A stretch of 64,000 nucleotides of DNA from Cymodocea nodosa (Eukaryota; Streptophyta; Magnoliopsida; Alismatales; Cymodoceaceae). A program made the position numbers and the translations under genes. Numbering within the stretch: position 1 is the first letter of the stretch; every line of letters starts with the position of its first letter. Of this stretch, positions 12,401-24,010 are shown in pieces. The stretch lies in contig CM072339.1 of the NCBI GenBank assembly GCA_036874045.1, positions 14,391,501-14,455,500 on the forward strand. The letters are read 5' to 3'. Below the pieces are notes generated by a model. The model searched no databases, was not told where the DNA came from, and saw only the letters and a program-made list of their open reading frames with translations.

Positions 12401-15400
12401 CAAAGGAAATTCATTGAAGGATGACAAAGTATAATCAAGAAGAATACAAAAGATTTCCAGGGAAAATCAAGAAGTTGTGGATGGATTGCATGAAGACTTT
12501 GACAGATGTAAGAGGAAATTAAAGAGCAAATTAAGACTAAGTTCATCCAAATTAATTATCTTTGGATGCTTGCTCACTCACTCTTCTAATATTATTGTCC
12601 TTCACTTGCAATTCCTCACTCTCCATCAAGCATAATTGTGCAATTTGAGCATAATTCAAATCTTCAAAGCATTTTCTTCTTGCATCCTTGGCCCTTCTTC
12701 AAGTTTTTCTCTATCTTCACTTAGCTTGTGTTGATTTTTATGTAGTCATTGCTTGTCTTGAATTGTCATCTTGATTTTCTTTGTTTGGCTTTTCATCTTT
12801 TTCATTTTTTCTATAATTAATACATACTTTTTACCTATATGTATCATTAAATTTTGTATCATCAAAACTTCTTGAAAAAGATTATCCTAACAATTTCTTC
12901 TTTTTTTATGATAACTTGATATGAGACATAAAGTAACTTTTAAAATTACATTACATTATCACTCTCCCCCTACATCACATTATTGCATCATCACTCTATC
13001 ACACTATATTGTTACTCTCTCTCTCCATTTTTGTCATAATCAAAAAATAAAATTCCCTGTAGCTCCTTCAATCTTGCTGTGTCATAGGTTGCAAAATAAA
13101 TTTTTTTTCATCTTGTAGAGGCTTCTCCTAAGTCAACCAAAAGAAGACTATAAAAGACTTCCAAGGAGATGGATTGGATGAAAGAGAAAATTAAAGGATT
13201 GGATGCTAATTGTGTTTGAGATATATTATTTTAGAAAAATTTTGTAGATTTCTTTCCTTATGGCTCATAGATATTGCATATACTTAGAATTAGGACTCAT
13301 GAGCATATCTGTCAACCGATTATTTTTGGATAACTGATCATAATCATATCATGATTCTCATTTATGTCATTTCTGGCATTAATATAGATTCAGGGATTTT
13401 CAACCAACTGAACTTCATTGGTTAACTGTAGCTGTTTTGACGCACGTTCATTCTTGCCATCTAAAAATGAGTTGGATTACTGAAATATTCTTCAACAGGC
13501 CACTCAGTCAACCGTAGTGAATGAAGTGGATGACTGATCTACTATTTGTGTTGAAAAATGAATAGTTGATGGGCTAATTGTTGCATAGTACAGAAAATCG
13601 AATTGTTAAACATTAAGTTATTCATTCAACCAATTCAGGATCAGTCAACTGAATTAGTCAAACACGAGAGAAAATTTCTAGCTGTTAAAAGTTCTCTATA
13701 AATAGGACAAAGTTCATCTGAACTAATTACCTTCGGATACTTGCCCACTCACTCTTCTAACATTCTTGTCCACTTGCAATTTTTAAGCATAATTATGCAA
13801 TTTGAGCATAATTCCGATCATTCCATCTGGGAGAGCCATTTGAGGAGAAAGTGCCTGGTAATTGTTTTCTCTTGATGCAAGAAGGTAAGGGATTTGCCTT
13901 GATTTGTAAGGGGGTTGTAATGTTATTTTGAGGAAATACTAACGTTTAGTGAAATGCTCAAGCAAAGACATTTTAGTAAACCACTATAAAAATCATGTGT
14001 CCTCTTTTACTCTCTCTTTACTTTTCTTTAGTATTTCTTATAATCTTGCATTATCAAATTATTTATACCTCTCCAACTTAGTTAAATTTTTAATTTATAA
14101 GCTTCTTTATTCACCCAAGCCATCAATCCTTACACTTCGTATATCCACTAGTATACTTGCCACAAAATCTTCCACATTTCAAGATCATTCTGCTATGGTC
14201 ACTACTATGGAAACTACTAGATCCAAATCTTCAAAGGGCAACTTAAAAGTCTTTCTTGTTTCAGAGTTTCTAGTCAACTTATTGTCTAGAACTAAACAAC
14301 TTTCTTGTTTTGTGTCCTTTTACCTATTTCATTGTATTTTTCAAGACCTAAGGATAGGGCAGAGGATTGGTTTGACTTGTAAGCAAAGTAATGGTGTATA
14401 CGAGCTTGTTGGAGATGATATACCTCAAGGATTTGTGGCCATTGTGGAGTTATCTTTTCTGTGGCACTGTCAGTTTAGTCATCCATCCTTTCAATGTCTT
14501 CAACAAGTCATTCCTTATGTTTCCATAGAACCTTTTTCTTATAAGTTGTGTTGATTAGGGAAGCACCATTGTACTACTTATAAGTATATTGGAATTTTTG
14601 CATAGTATTGTTCAGGATTTTTGTGCTTCTCTTGACACAATACATTAAACTTTTTGTGCTCATCTCTTAACAAAAAGGTACTGCAATGTACAAGCATTGT
14701 CACATCTTTAGATGTTGCATGCAGTCTTTTGTTTGAGAAACATATCCCAAAATTCTTATGGTCCAATGTGGTGCTTATAACTACCTATTTAATCAATAGG
14801 ATGTCTTCTAGTCCTATTGGCGGTGAAATTCCTTTAAATAGGTTATGTGCTGATCGAGAGTTCTTTTATTTTACCCCAAAAAGTCTTTTGCATCCATACC
14901 CAAAAAATCTTTGATACAACATGGCTTGGATTCTTCAATATTCTTTTTGGACGCATCATGTCATGTTTGGGTATTTCTATCTTGTAGAAAAACATAATGT
15001 GTTTTCTTCCGATACAACATGAACTTGTTGGGAACATAAAATAGATTTGACCGGATATATATTTTTAGTTTTGTGATACTAAAATAATATGTGATATCTA
15101 TGATATTTTTATGCATATTTTATTGTTAGTTAAGGTATTCATGCATGACTTATATACCTATTTTATGCCATTTAAAATTGTTGCTTTAAATCTTTAAAAA
15201 TTTATATTTAAATGTACTAATTTATCTATTTAATGTTTGTATCAGTGCTGTGTCGTATCCTAAATATTAAAAATTTGTTGAATGCATGAATTTGAATCAT
15301 GTTTCCCATCTGAATTTGTGTAGGTGCTTCCAAGATATTGTGAAATTTATGTATGATCAATGTTTTACGTGTTTTTTTTTTTTTGTTGTTGATATGGAGA

Positions 15401-15795
15401 ATAGACACCCACCCAAGCGTGCACTTGGTAAAAATATCAAGATAAAAGTAACTTTTACGCTAAAATTTTGAATGCCGCATTATCGACGACGTTCTGAATC
15501 TAATTCATGAAGTTTTTCTTTCTGAGCAGTTGAATGCTAAATCATTGTTTCGTGCAAGTTGTTTCACTTGCTTTGGTTGATGGTGCAAAAACTTTCCACC
15601 CTTTTGTTGCAGGTTCTTCTCCACGAAGGAGGGACGCTGCTTGTTTGCTTGAATTCAGCGCGTGCTCTTAACGATCCCAGTTGGTCGTGCCTACATGATG
15701 GCGGCCACTTGCTTGATCGTCTCAGAGCATCGTTGAGCGTTATTTTCAAGCAGCTGCCACCATCGGGCACCGCTGCTCAAACGGCGGGCGTGTAA
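9479..15795 (+). CDS. HMA1: P1B-type heavy-metal ATPase HMA1, C-terminal exons (partial)
   Basis: HMA1 is a chloroplast-envelope P-type ATPase that moves metal ions such as Cu, Zn or Cd. Three exons are seen: 9479-9666, 9740-9826 and 15613-15795 (stop TAA at 15793), all with GT/AG borders. The first enters at codon position 2; the later junctions fall between codons. The first holds the P-domain hinge GDGINDAPAL, followed by ATVGIVLAQRASATAIAVAD, which is nearly identical to plant HMA1. The second encodes the membrane segment VVLALSCILLAALPSVCGF. The third encodes LLHEGGTLLVCLNSARALNDP, the HMA1 C-terminal signature. About 152 of some 820 residues are visible. The upstream exons were not found in this window. 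The last intron is 5786 bp and filled with LTR fossils. The visible exons are open and well conserved, so the gene may be live, but a 3' gene fragment cannot be excluded. Confidence 0.88.
10200..10720 (+). mobile_element. Ty3/gypsy LTR-like fragment in the HMA1 intron
   Basis: The stretch contains TATAAATA at 10491-10498, followed by TGTAATCCCTCTAAG-like wording and then CACTAACTTGAGCATTGAAG. That order is typical of the 3' half of plant gypsy LTRs. No internal region was seen beside it, so it is a solo or truncated LTR. Ends are approximate. Confidence 0.45.
10904..15037 (+). mobile_element. Ty1/copia element in the HMA1 intron, fossil with nested LTR
   Basis: A short LTR-like end starts with TGTTAGATG at 10904 and is followed at about 11014 by TGGTATCAGATC, which matches the usual copia primer-binding wording. 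A gag with DWLSNDCAIILWLLNG lies at about 11857-12360. The element resumes at about 13950 with HCIFQDLRIGQRIGL (pre-integrase), LWHCQFSHPSFQ (the integrase zinc-finger region) and part of the integrase to 15037. RT, RNase H and the 3' LTR are absent. It is broken in many places and is split by the LTR sequence at 12367-13948. Confidence 0.75.
12367..13948 (+). mobile_element. LTR sequence nested in the copia fossil, with TATA box
   Basis: The block starts near TGATGATCATAAAATCC and interrupts the copia gag. It holds two related segments, 12540-12665 and 13700-13820, which share CTTGCTCACTCACTCTTCTA and ATTTGAGCATAATTC wording. The second follows TATAAATA at 13697-13704. This looks like two LTR copies, or an LTR with an internal duplication, of SIRE-like type. 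Exact ends and target duplication were not resolved. Confidence 0.45.
15038..15612 (+). other. Remainder of the last HMA1 intron
   Basis: AT-rich intron sequence ending in the TTTTGTTGCAG acceptor at 15612. No other feature was recognised. Confidence 0.6.
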
Positions 15796-15928
15796 ATTCA
15801 ACATGTCATTTTTTCTTCATTCGTTTTTATAATTATAATTATTCATTTTATGGAATCATGGTTAAGATGTGCATTTGTATTATTAATCCTCGGGCATATA
15901 CATTTGAAACCGTGTAGATAAAGCTGGA

Positions 15929-16060
15929 ACATGTGCTCGTCTGTCTATACCACAGCAGCCCCAATACACTTGTACACATGTGCTGGTCTGTCTTATACCA
16001 CAGCAACCCATTACACTTGTATACATGTGCTGGTCTATCTTATACCACAATGACCCCATC
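15929..16060. repeat. 47-bp tandem repeat, about 2.8 copies, downstream of HMA1
   Basis: ACATGTGCT recurs at 15929, 15976 and 16023, exactly 47 bp apart, each time followed by a diverged CTGTCT(T)ATACCACA segment. It starts 134 bp past the HMA1 stop and may lie in the 3' UTR or just beyond it. Confidence 0.85.
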
Positions 16061-17345
16061 CGAGAATATCTTTTTCTCATCCATCTCACTCACTGATGCA
16101 ACAAGTGTCAAGCATGTCGTCGACAAAGTTTGTTATTTATATATCCATTATGTTACGTGGCCCACATTTTGATTTTAGTTCTCCATTCATTTTGCATTTC
16201 TTGTTGATCCCAAGTGGCAGCATCTACGGTTTACGCAAATCATATCCCCATGTCCCTGAACAGCCTCTTAATCTTGTCCATCCATATTCTCCTTGGATAA
16301 TTTCTTACCGTTAAAGATCACAAGCGACACGAGGATTTTGTGATCTTTGATTGTACATTTCTGAATGCACATCCAAATGCCACCATCCTTTAGAATATTA
16401 TAACAAATCATTAACCAACGAGGACTGCTCTGCCTGCGATATATATATACTTAACCCCCTCACTATGACGGTATTTTTTTCAGTTCCTTGCCCAAATAGA
16501 TCTTTTAAGTACATGGTTTTCAGAGAACGAACTGTCCCACCAACGCCGCCGCATTGAAGAACATGAACTTGTGTGCGTTTCATAGATATCTTTCTGTGAA
16601 AGCCTTTATACTTATCAAGAAACATAAGATTTAGACCACGTAGAGGGGGACATCTTCCCTTTAACCTTACGGTTGTGAATTTAGTCATGGTAGGGGATGT
16701 CTCTAAATCGGAAGTTGTCTTCGTTGGCCCCCACTGTCCTAGGACGCGTTTGTAGTTATTTTTTGTCACCAACAAATTTCAAGAATGGATTACTTGGAAG
16801 AGAAATGAAGACTTCGTCTTTTGTTTACAATCACAAAGCTAGTCGAAAAAATAGAAAGTCAAAAGAAACAAAAATTGAAAGTTAGAATGGTTAAGAAATA
16901 GAAAGTCAGGAAAGTGAGATTAGTAGTTGTTTATGTTGTTATTAGAAAGTTAGGAAAGTTATATAATTAGAATCTTATCACTGATAACTTAAATATTAAT
17001 ATCATTAACTTTATAATAAATCACAAACTATTAATAATTAAATTACAATACATATTCCAAAACATTTTAAGAAAATACCTTGGTTCATTTGATATATTTT
17101 TTTTACAATTGCAAATTTGATTCATTTAATAATATTTTTTTTTATAGTTTACACCTCTATTATAAATTGTTTCAGTATTAATGAATAATCCTTGTACAAT
17201 GTACATCAATAATAAGTTAATCCATGTTTCACTGTCATACAATTGTAGATTTCACTATCATGTGAGGAAAATAAACCATGTATTGCTAAAAGTTAGTTAG
17301 CTCATGTTTCATAATGAAAAAATTGTCCATAATCTCAAGGAGTCA
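16061..17345. other. Intergenic stretch, nothing recognised
   Basis: Moderately AT-rich. Several short chance open frames on both strands resemble no known family. Confidence 0.4.
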
Positions 17346-18060
17346 TTCACCTATTTTGTACAATGACATGGATAGAGATGCACACAATTGTGTTTCTAAA
17401 ATATGGGATATATCATGAATTTGATGCATAATTTTCTATTTGCTACAATGAATTTCTTTTTTCAAACAGCATACTAACATGCAAATAAATAGGGCATACT
17501 AACAAATCATACAAAATGCTGGTCTTTCTTGCAATCTCTACCACGAGACATGGGTAGGCTTGTTTATCCTTCAAACATTGATACCCTCATGTCTCTTGAA
17601 GTTAGTTGCATTCCAATCAACAATTATCTTATCAAAGTTATCACCACTAAGGTGTGCCTCTAAAACTAGAAAGCACCTCAAACACACTATCGCCAACTTT
17701 AATAACTAGAACATCAAACATGTCACCACTGTCGATTTTCACACAAATAATTTCATTGTACTTTATCAAAAAGCCATGACCAATGAAGTTGAAATTTCAT
17801 TTATAATACATAAAACTTCAAACCAGCAATATGACTACATCTTTTGTTGTGGCTCTTTGGGAATATTTAAGTATGCTAGGATTGTAACAATTGCTTTACT
17901 CACCTTCACCTATTTTTTACGACATGGATAAAGATATATGCAATTGTGTTTCTAAAATATGGGATATATCATGATGAATTTGTTGCATAAAAATTTTCTA
18001 TTTGTTGTAATGAATATTTTTTTTTTTTCAAACAACATACTAACAAATCATACAAAATTT
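17346..18060. repeat. Pair of about 160-bp direct repeats flanking an HSP70 fragment
   Basis: 17346-17518 and 17905-18060 are diverged copies in the same orientation, 559 bp apart. Both contain TTCACCTATTTT, the shared run AATTGTGTTTCTAAAATATG and CATACTAACAAATCATACAA. The segment between them is HSP70-derived. They could be the ends of a captured-gene unit or the remains of a tandem duplication. Confidence 0.75.
17519..17904 (-). pseudogene. HSP70 (plastid-type stress-70) gene fragment
   Basis: Reading the minus strand gives a chain of HSP70 ATPase-domain motifs in the right order, across frame changes: KAIVTILAYLN (family KAVVTVPAYFND), a degraded RTATKDAGRIAG region, FEVLCIINE (family LEVLRIINEPTAA), a degraded FDLGGGTFDV block, GDSVFEVLSS (family GDGVFEVLST), then NFDKIIVDWNATNFKRHEG (family DFDKRVVDWLASNFKKDEG). 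Both ends are cut and the frame shifts more than once, so it cannot encode a chaperone. The wording is closest to plastid or bacterial-type Hsp70 as I recall it. Its two cut ends abut the direct repeats. Confidence 0.72.
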
Positions 18061-18145
18061 TTGCAAACATGTTGAATCAAAAACCCCCAAATCATGAATG
18101 TTCAAGAATACCCTAACCCTTTCACCAGTTGACAGGTTCTAAGAG

Positions 18146-21100
18146 TGTTAGGTATAAGGTTATTTAGTTTGATGATATTTTTAAGTTAATTTTGCACATT
18201 TAAATGTTTAAGCATAAACCTAACAAAATAAGTTTGTAATGTTTATTAACATTAAGACACTAGGTGTTAAGACACTTAAAGACTTAATTACTCAAGTGAT
18301 CAAGGTGACAATCACAAGAACTACCTTCTCCCATCTTATTAACTCTAAGCTTTGCACCTTCAAACACATTTTTACATGAATATACAATGTCTTCTAAGGC
18401 ACAGATACCTAGTTACTCAATGATCACAAGATTTTAGTCTCAAAATATCCAAACTATTATCATCCCCCATAGCCCCCTTCTTTCAATCTAAACTATTACC
18501 ACCCCTTATAGCCCCACTTCCAAATTATAGCCAAAGAAAATGACCTACTTCATGGAGTTGTAGTGAAGACCTTATTACAAGGATTATTCCTTATAACAAG
18601 GAGTGTGCTTTTGGAATAAAAAACCACATAGATAGGGCTTTGTTTTGAGCCCTAGGAAAAACACAAAGTTGAGATTTTTATGTTGAGCCTTAGTTTAAAA
18701 ATACAAGGTGTAATATGTTGGATGCTAAACTTACAAAAGTATCAAAATTGATGGAAAATCTCAAGTTTAGATTTGAGAAGTGGACTACCCATTTTTGGGG
18801 AATACTATAAATTTTTGGTATATTTTATTTATATTTTGCTTCTTTATTTGTCATCCAAGAACTTCATTTTTGAATTAATTATCAAATGCTTTAAATTGTT
18901 TTAAGTGACTAAAGTAATAATCTATTGTACAAGGTCCAATATTTAATAATTATGTTTTTCTATGCTCTACTATTCACCCTTTTTTAATAAAGTTTTGATC
19001 CAATCATGTCAAAGGGTTGGAAGAATATCATTTGTTAGAACTATGATAAGAAAGGACACTACAAATTAGAATGTATGAGTTTCAAGAAGAATAACAAAGA
19101 GAAGGCACCTAGAGGAGTAGGTGCAAATAAATAAGTGATGTCTTAATTTATTATTTGAACAATTCTATTGAGTCTTAAATTTTGGACTAAGGAGTTTTTT
19201 TTTATTCTAGCAATTAGGAGTTATTTCACCTACAGTGCAATAGAAATTAAAAAGTGTATCTTGCCAACTTCCAATGGTGTTGGCCTAGATGTAATTAGCA
19301 AAGGAGAGGTTCAGATAAGAACCAAGAATGAGTTGTAAAAATTAAAGAACATGAGGTATGTCCTTAGATTGGACAAGAATTTGATTTCCATAAGTATTCG
19401 TGTTGTTTGTGAAGTTAAATTAGAAACCTATATTATTCAATCAAATCTTATCTATTGTATATATTAATAAATTCTTTTAAGGTAACAAACAACTTTTCAC
19501 CAAATTAGATATTAAATCTAATTTGTATTTTTAATTGCAAATGTACAGTATATATTATATTTGTGTGTAAGTACAAGTTGATCCCATAGAGATTGAGTAA
19601 GAATTGTGTACTATTTTAATTTTTATGCTAGGGTGTATATGTGTTCAATTAAGCACTTTGTTGAATTATTATTAATTCAACGGATTTAGTTCGTAGAGTT
19701 ATAGGTAACTCAACAAACTAATCTTGTAGACTTAAGTTAACTCTACGAGCCTACTTTTCCAATTAAATACTGCAATTTATAGATGAATTTAATCATCCAT
19801 TGGGTGGTTCCATAGAATGTAAATAACATCAATTAAGCTTTTTAACATTAGTTAATCTGAGATTTGTCATTAATTAATACTAACATTCAGATATTTTGAA
19901 TAGTAACCATTAAGCTTTTTAAGTATTCTATACGAATCAATTTCAGTAAATAATAAAACTATTTTCTATTTTCTAAATCAAACAAACATAAAATATTCAC
20001 AATATTAACACTAATAACATTAATCACGATATAAAATAAACAATACAATACAACACATTAATATAAATGTAAACACAGATAATTAGTTTTTTGGTATTTT
20101 TGTTTTGATATATTCTTGAAGATGAGCGAAAGGTGAAATGTAAAAATCTCTATCGATAGTAAGAACTTCTATCACTACATGCAACACAATTACACTACTA
20201 AAAATTTAATCACTTACAGTCTTGCCTCCTCTCCCTATAGAATTGTGAACCAAGACTTGTAAGTTGATCTCCTCTTTAGTATATTGGCATCAACCCAAAA
20301 CTAAGGTTAAGAGTTTTACGATCTCCTAAGATATGAGTCGATGCTTGGTGAAAATAGCTTCCCTTCTTGCAATGTGATCACTCCTTACAATAGTTGTTAG
20401 TCACCATATATGGTTCGAAATCGACCTGACATCCGAAAAGTATCCTCACAAACCTCTGATAGTTGGTTGGTGATTTTGATGGTGTTGTGGAGCTTTAGGG
20501 AACTTCCAATGCTTCCTGTAGTTAGCGCGGTCCTCCACCTTCACACACTTTTCTTCATCTTTCTCCTCTTCTTTTATATTTCTTTCAATAGTAACTACTT
20601 CTACCTATATGATCGGTTAGATTTCCTTCATTCGTATCAACGATGGTGATTTCTTCTTCATTTCATGAGTTAATTCCTACGTGATACATGCAATCATAGT
20701 TTTTCTTTGAATTTCATGTTTCTACAATTACTACAGTAGCATGTTAGAAAATAAGTAGTCTGTGGAGTTAGTTAATGTAACTCAACGAACTTACTTTGTT
20801 GACTTAACTATAAAATACGTGTAGTAAAGGAATAACTTATAAACTTATAACACTGACATAACATGTTACCTTATATTCAAGTAACTCAACTTATATAGTT
20901 ATGCTAACTTAATGAGTTAAACATGTGTAGCTCATGTGACATCATAAAACATTTAAATTCAACACGTGCATAATTCTAACTTAACGAGTTTAGATATTTC
21001 GGATACTTGCAAACCTAACTATTTGATGTTCAAACACATTTCGGATAATTATCATCTAACTTATCAAAAATCCACTTGAGTCATGTATTAAGGTTACAAC

Positions 21101-24010
21101 ATGTGTCTTTCATGAAATAATGAAGTATTCTTTAAGCGTTCAAAATATAACTGTCTAGTACATGAAATGTAACTTTTCAAAATAACAGACATTTCGGATA
21201 CTTAAGAATTACAAAGCTGGTAACTCACCAACAGTTTAGAAATATACTTAATTAACACTAATTCCTTGAAATTATATAGATTCTTTCATTAAAGCATATA
21301 ATAGTATAATTATAACATAATGACTTAATATAATGCAATTAACCATTATTTAACCGTTAATATTATGCACTTTTTCATTCAAAACAATAAACTAACTAAA
21401 CAATGAGGGTTACCACATACAATTGGGAGTCAAATAGTGAAAGGTAACCAAGAGTGTCATGATGATCGCTAAGGGGATGAAAACAAATATGCTTTATTTA
21501 ACATCTAACTACAAGGACACCATTGTAGTAGTGAATAGTATTACTAATTCAACTTTATGGTACTAGAGAATGGGACACATCAATAAGAAGGGATTGACGA
21601 TATTGGTGGCTGAGGGAAAATTTCTAAACATCAAGTTTGTAGATTTGGAAATGTGTAAGGATTGCATTTATAGGAAGTAGAAAAGTATCAACTTCTTTAG
21701 ATCAATTCAAGAGTCTAAGTCACAAAAGTTAGAGTTATTTCACATTGATGTATGAGGACCAACTACAGTCAATTCTATTAGAGAATCTTGTTTCTATATT
21801 ACCTTCATTAATGACTATACAATGAATGTGTGAATTTACTTTCTAAAGCATAAGTTAGAAGTATTCTCAATTTTTAAGAAGTGAAAAATAGAAATTAAGA
21901 ATCAAAATATATAAAAAATGTACATAAAGTCAAACAATGATAGAGAATATGATAGCTAAATTTAAGAATTTTTGTAAGGAGCATAAAATCAAGAGGTTGA
22001 GGATTATTGTTGGAAACCTTCAACAAAATGGAGTTGTAAAGAGGATGAATAAGACTTTGAATGAGAGGGCTAGGAGTATAAGGCTACATGTAGGTTTGCC
22101 AAAATTATTCTAGGTAGAAGCAATTAATACAGCCTACTTAATTAACATAGAACCTTTAATTCTAATAGGATTTAAAATTCCAAAAGAGTTGTAGATAGAA
22201 AAGAAGGTTGGATATACTCACTTGAAGGTATTTGAATCAATGTCCTATGTTTACATTAGAGAAAAAAGAAGGGACAAGCTTGATCCAAAAGTATAGAAAT
22301 GTTATTTCATTGGCTATAAAAGAGATTACTTTGGTTATAAGTTCTAAGATGATGAAGTCAAGAAAGTAATCAAATCTAAGGATGTGACATTTGATGAATC
22401 TATTGTCTACAAGTACAAAAGTGTTGTAGAAGTTGAGAGCAAACAAGGCTAGTTAATCCACATGGATGTTAGTGACAAAGACTTTCAATAATAAGGTAAA
22501 TAGGAAGATCAACTATAAGAGGAAAGATAGGAAGCTCCACCATAACTTAAGAGGCCATCTAGGGTTTCAAGGCCTTTAAAGAGGTTTGTATCATCTTTTA
22601 ATTATCTGTTATTTACAAATGGTGAAGAATTATAATCATATTCTAAGGCAATAAAGCAAAATGATATAAATTAGTGGGAATTAGTAATGAAAGAATAAAT
22701 GAGGTCCTTGGAAAAAAAAAAACTAAAAAGTTGACTCCATTGCTAGAAGGAAAGGAAGCCCTCTAGAATAAATGGATGTTTAGACTAAAGAAAGAATTAG
22801 ATGATAGAAAAAGAAACAAAGTCAAACTAGTTGTTAAGGGTTTTTAACAAATTAAGGATATTGACTACATAAAGTTGTTTTCTCTAGTAATCAGGATAAC
22901 CATAGTTAGGGTGGTCTCGAGCATAGTGGCTATAGAAAATCTATTTCTACAATAAATAGATATGCAAATAGTATTCTTTCATAGAGATTTAGAGGAAGAG
23001 ATTTATATATAATAGTTAGAAAGATTTGCAATGTTTGACAAGAAAATTCTAATTTGCAAATTTTAGAAGAGTTTGTATTATTTGAAGCAGTTCTTAAGAC
23101 AATAGTATAGAAAATTTAACAGTTTTGTTAGTGCCATTGATTTTAGGAGATGTGATACATACTTTTGTTGTTACTATAAGCAATTTAAGGATTGTTATAT
23201 CATTCTATTAGTATATGTAGATGACATTGATAACAAACTCAAGTATAGATAAAATAAATCAATTAAAGAATTAACTATTAAAAGAATTTGACATAAAAGA
23301 GACAAGACAAATTCTCAAGATGAGAATTATCAGGAATAGAGTTGTTGGAACCTTGAAGTTGTCTCATGAGAAGTACTTGGAGAAAGTGTTAAATAGATAC
23401 AAGTTTTCTTGATGTAAGGATCATAAGTTTGCCACTCGAAGGCCAATTCAAACTATCTAAGGAGCATTCCCCAAAGACTACAAAGAAGAAGACTTTGATG
23501 TTCAAAGTACCTTACACATCAATTGCAAGAAGCTTGATGTATACTTTGATCTATACAATACTTGATATAACTCATATTGTTGGAGTTGTAAGTAGATATA
23601 TAACAAATCTAGGTACAGAACATTGAAGTATAGTTAAGTAGATTCTAAAATATCTAAAAACTTCCTCAAGTGTAGAGTTGTGCTATAGAAGGGGATCGAT
23701 TCAATGAGAAAATTTTTGTAATTCAAATTTAAGAGGAGATCTAAACAAGAGCAAAAATACTTCAGATTATGTTTTCAACATAAGAGGTACTACAGTGAGA
23801 TGAATGTCCAAATTGCAAGGTAACATGTTACTCTCAACAACTAAAGCAAAATATGTGACAATTTTAGAGTTAGCAAAGGAGAGAATTTAATTGAAATTTT
23901 TTTTAAAGGAGCTAAGTCATAAGTAAGATAATAGTGTGTTATTCAATGACAATCAAAGTATTATTTACTTAACTAAAAACCTAGTGTTCTATTTAAGTCC
24001 ATGTCTTCAA
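18146..24010 (+). mobile_element. Large Ty1/copia (SIRE/Tork-like) fossil
   Basis: An LTR-like stretch begins TGTTAGG at 18146 and runs to about 18990, ending in CTATTCACCC-type wording. Most of gag is absent. The plus strand then shows a CCHC knuckle region (YDKKGHYKLEC, about 19040), a protease/pre-integrase lead-in (MRYVLRLDKNLISIS, about 19350), and after an interruption pre-integrase and integrase (MGHINKKGL, about 21570), RT (about 22720-23420) and RNase H (ARSLMYTLIYT, about 23530) up to about 24000. No 3' LTR was found. It is heavily broken and therefore old. Confidence 0.8.
19420..21390 (-). mobile_element. LTR-like insertion within the copia fossil
   Basis: About 1.95 kb of non-coding sequence interrupts the copia protease/pre-integrase region. 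It is rich in AACTCAACGA / GAGTTA motifs and ACATAAAATATT...ATAAAATAAACAATAC wording, close to the reverse complement of the LTR at 31218-32471. I infer a reverse-oriented LTR of that family. The ends were not fixed. Confidence 0.4.

Noticed and set aside
14578-14766. Minus-strand frames within the copia integrase region
   Set aside because: The plus strand carries the clear integrase wording there.
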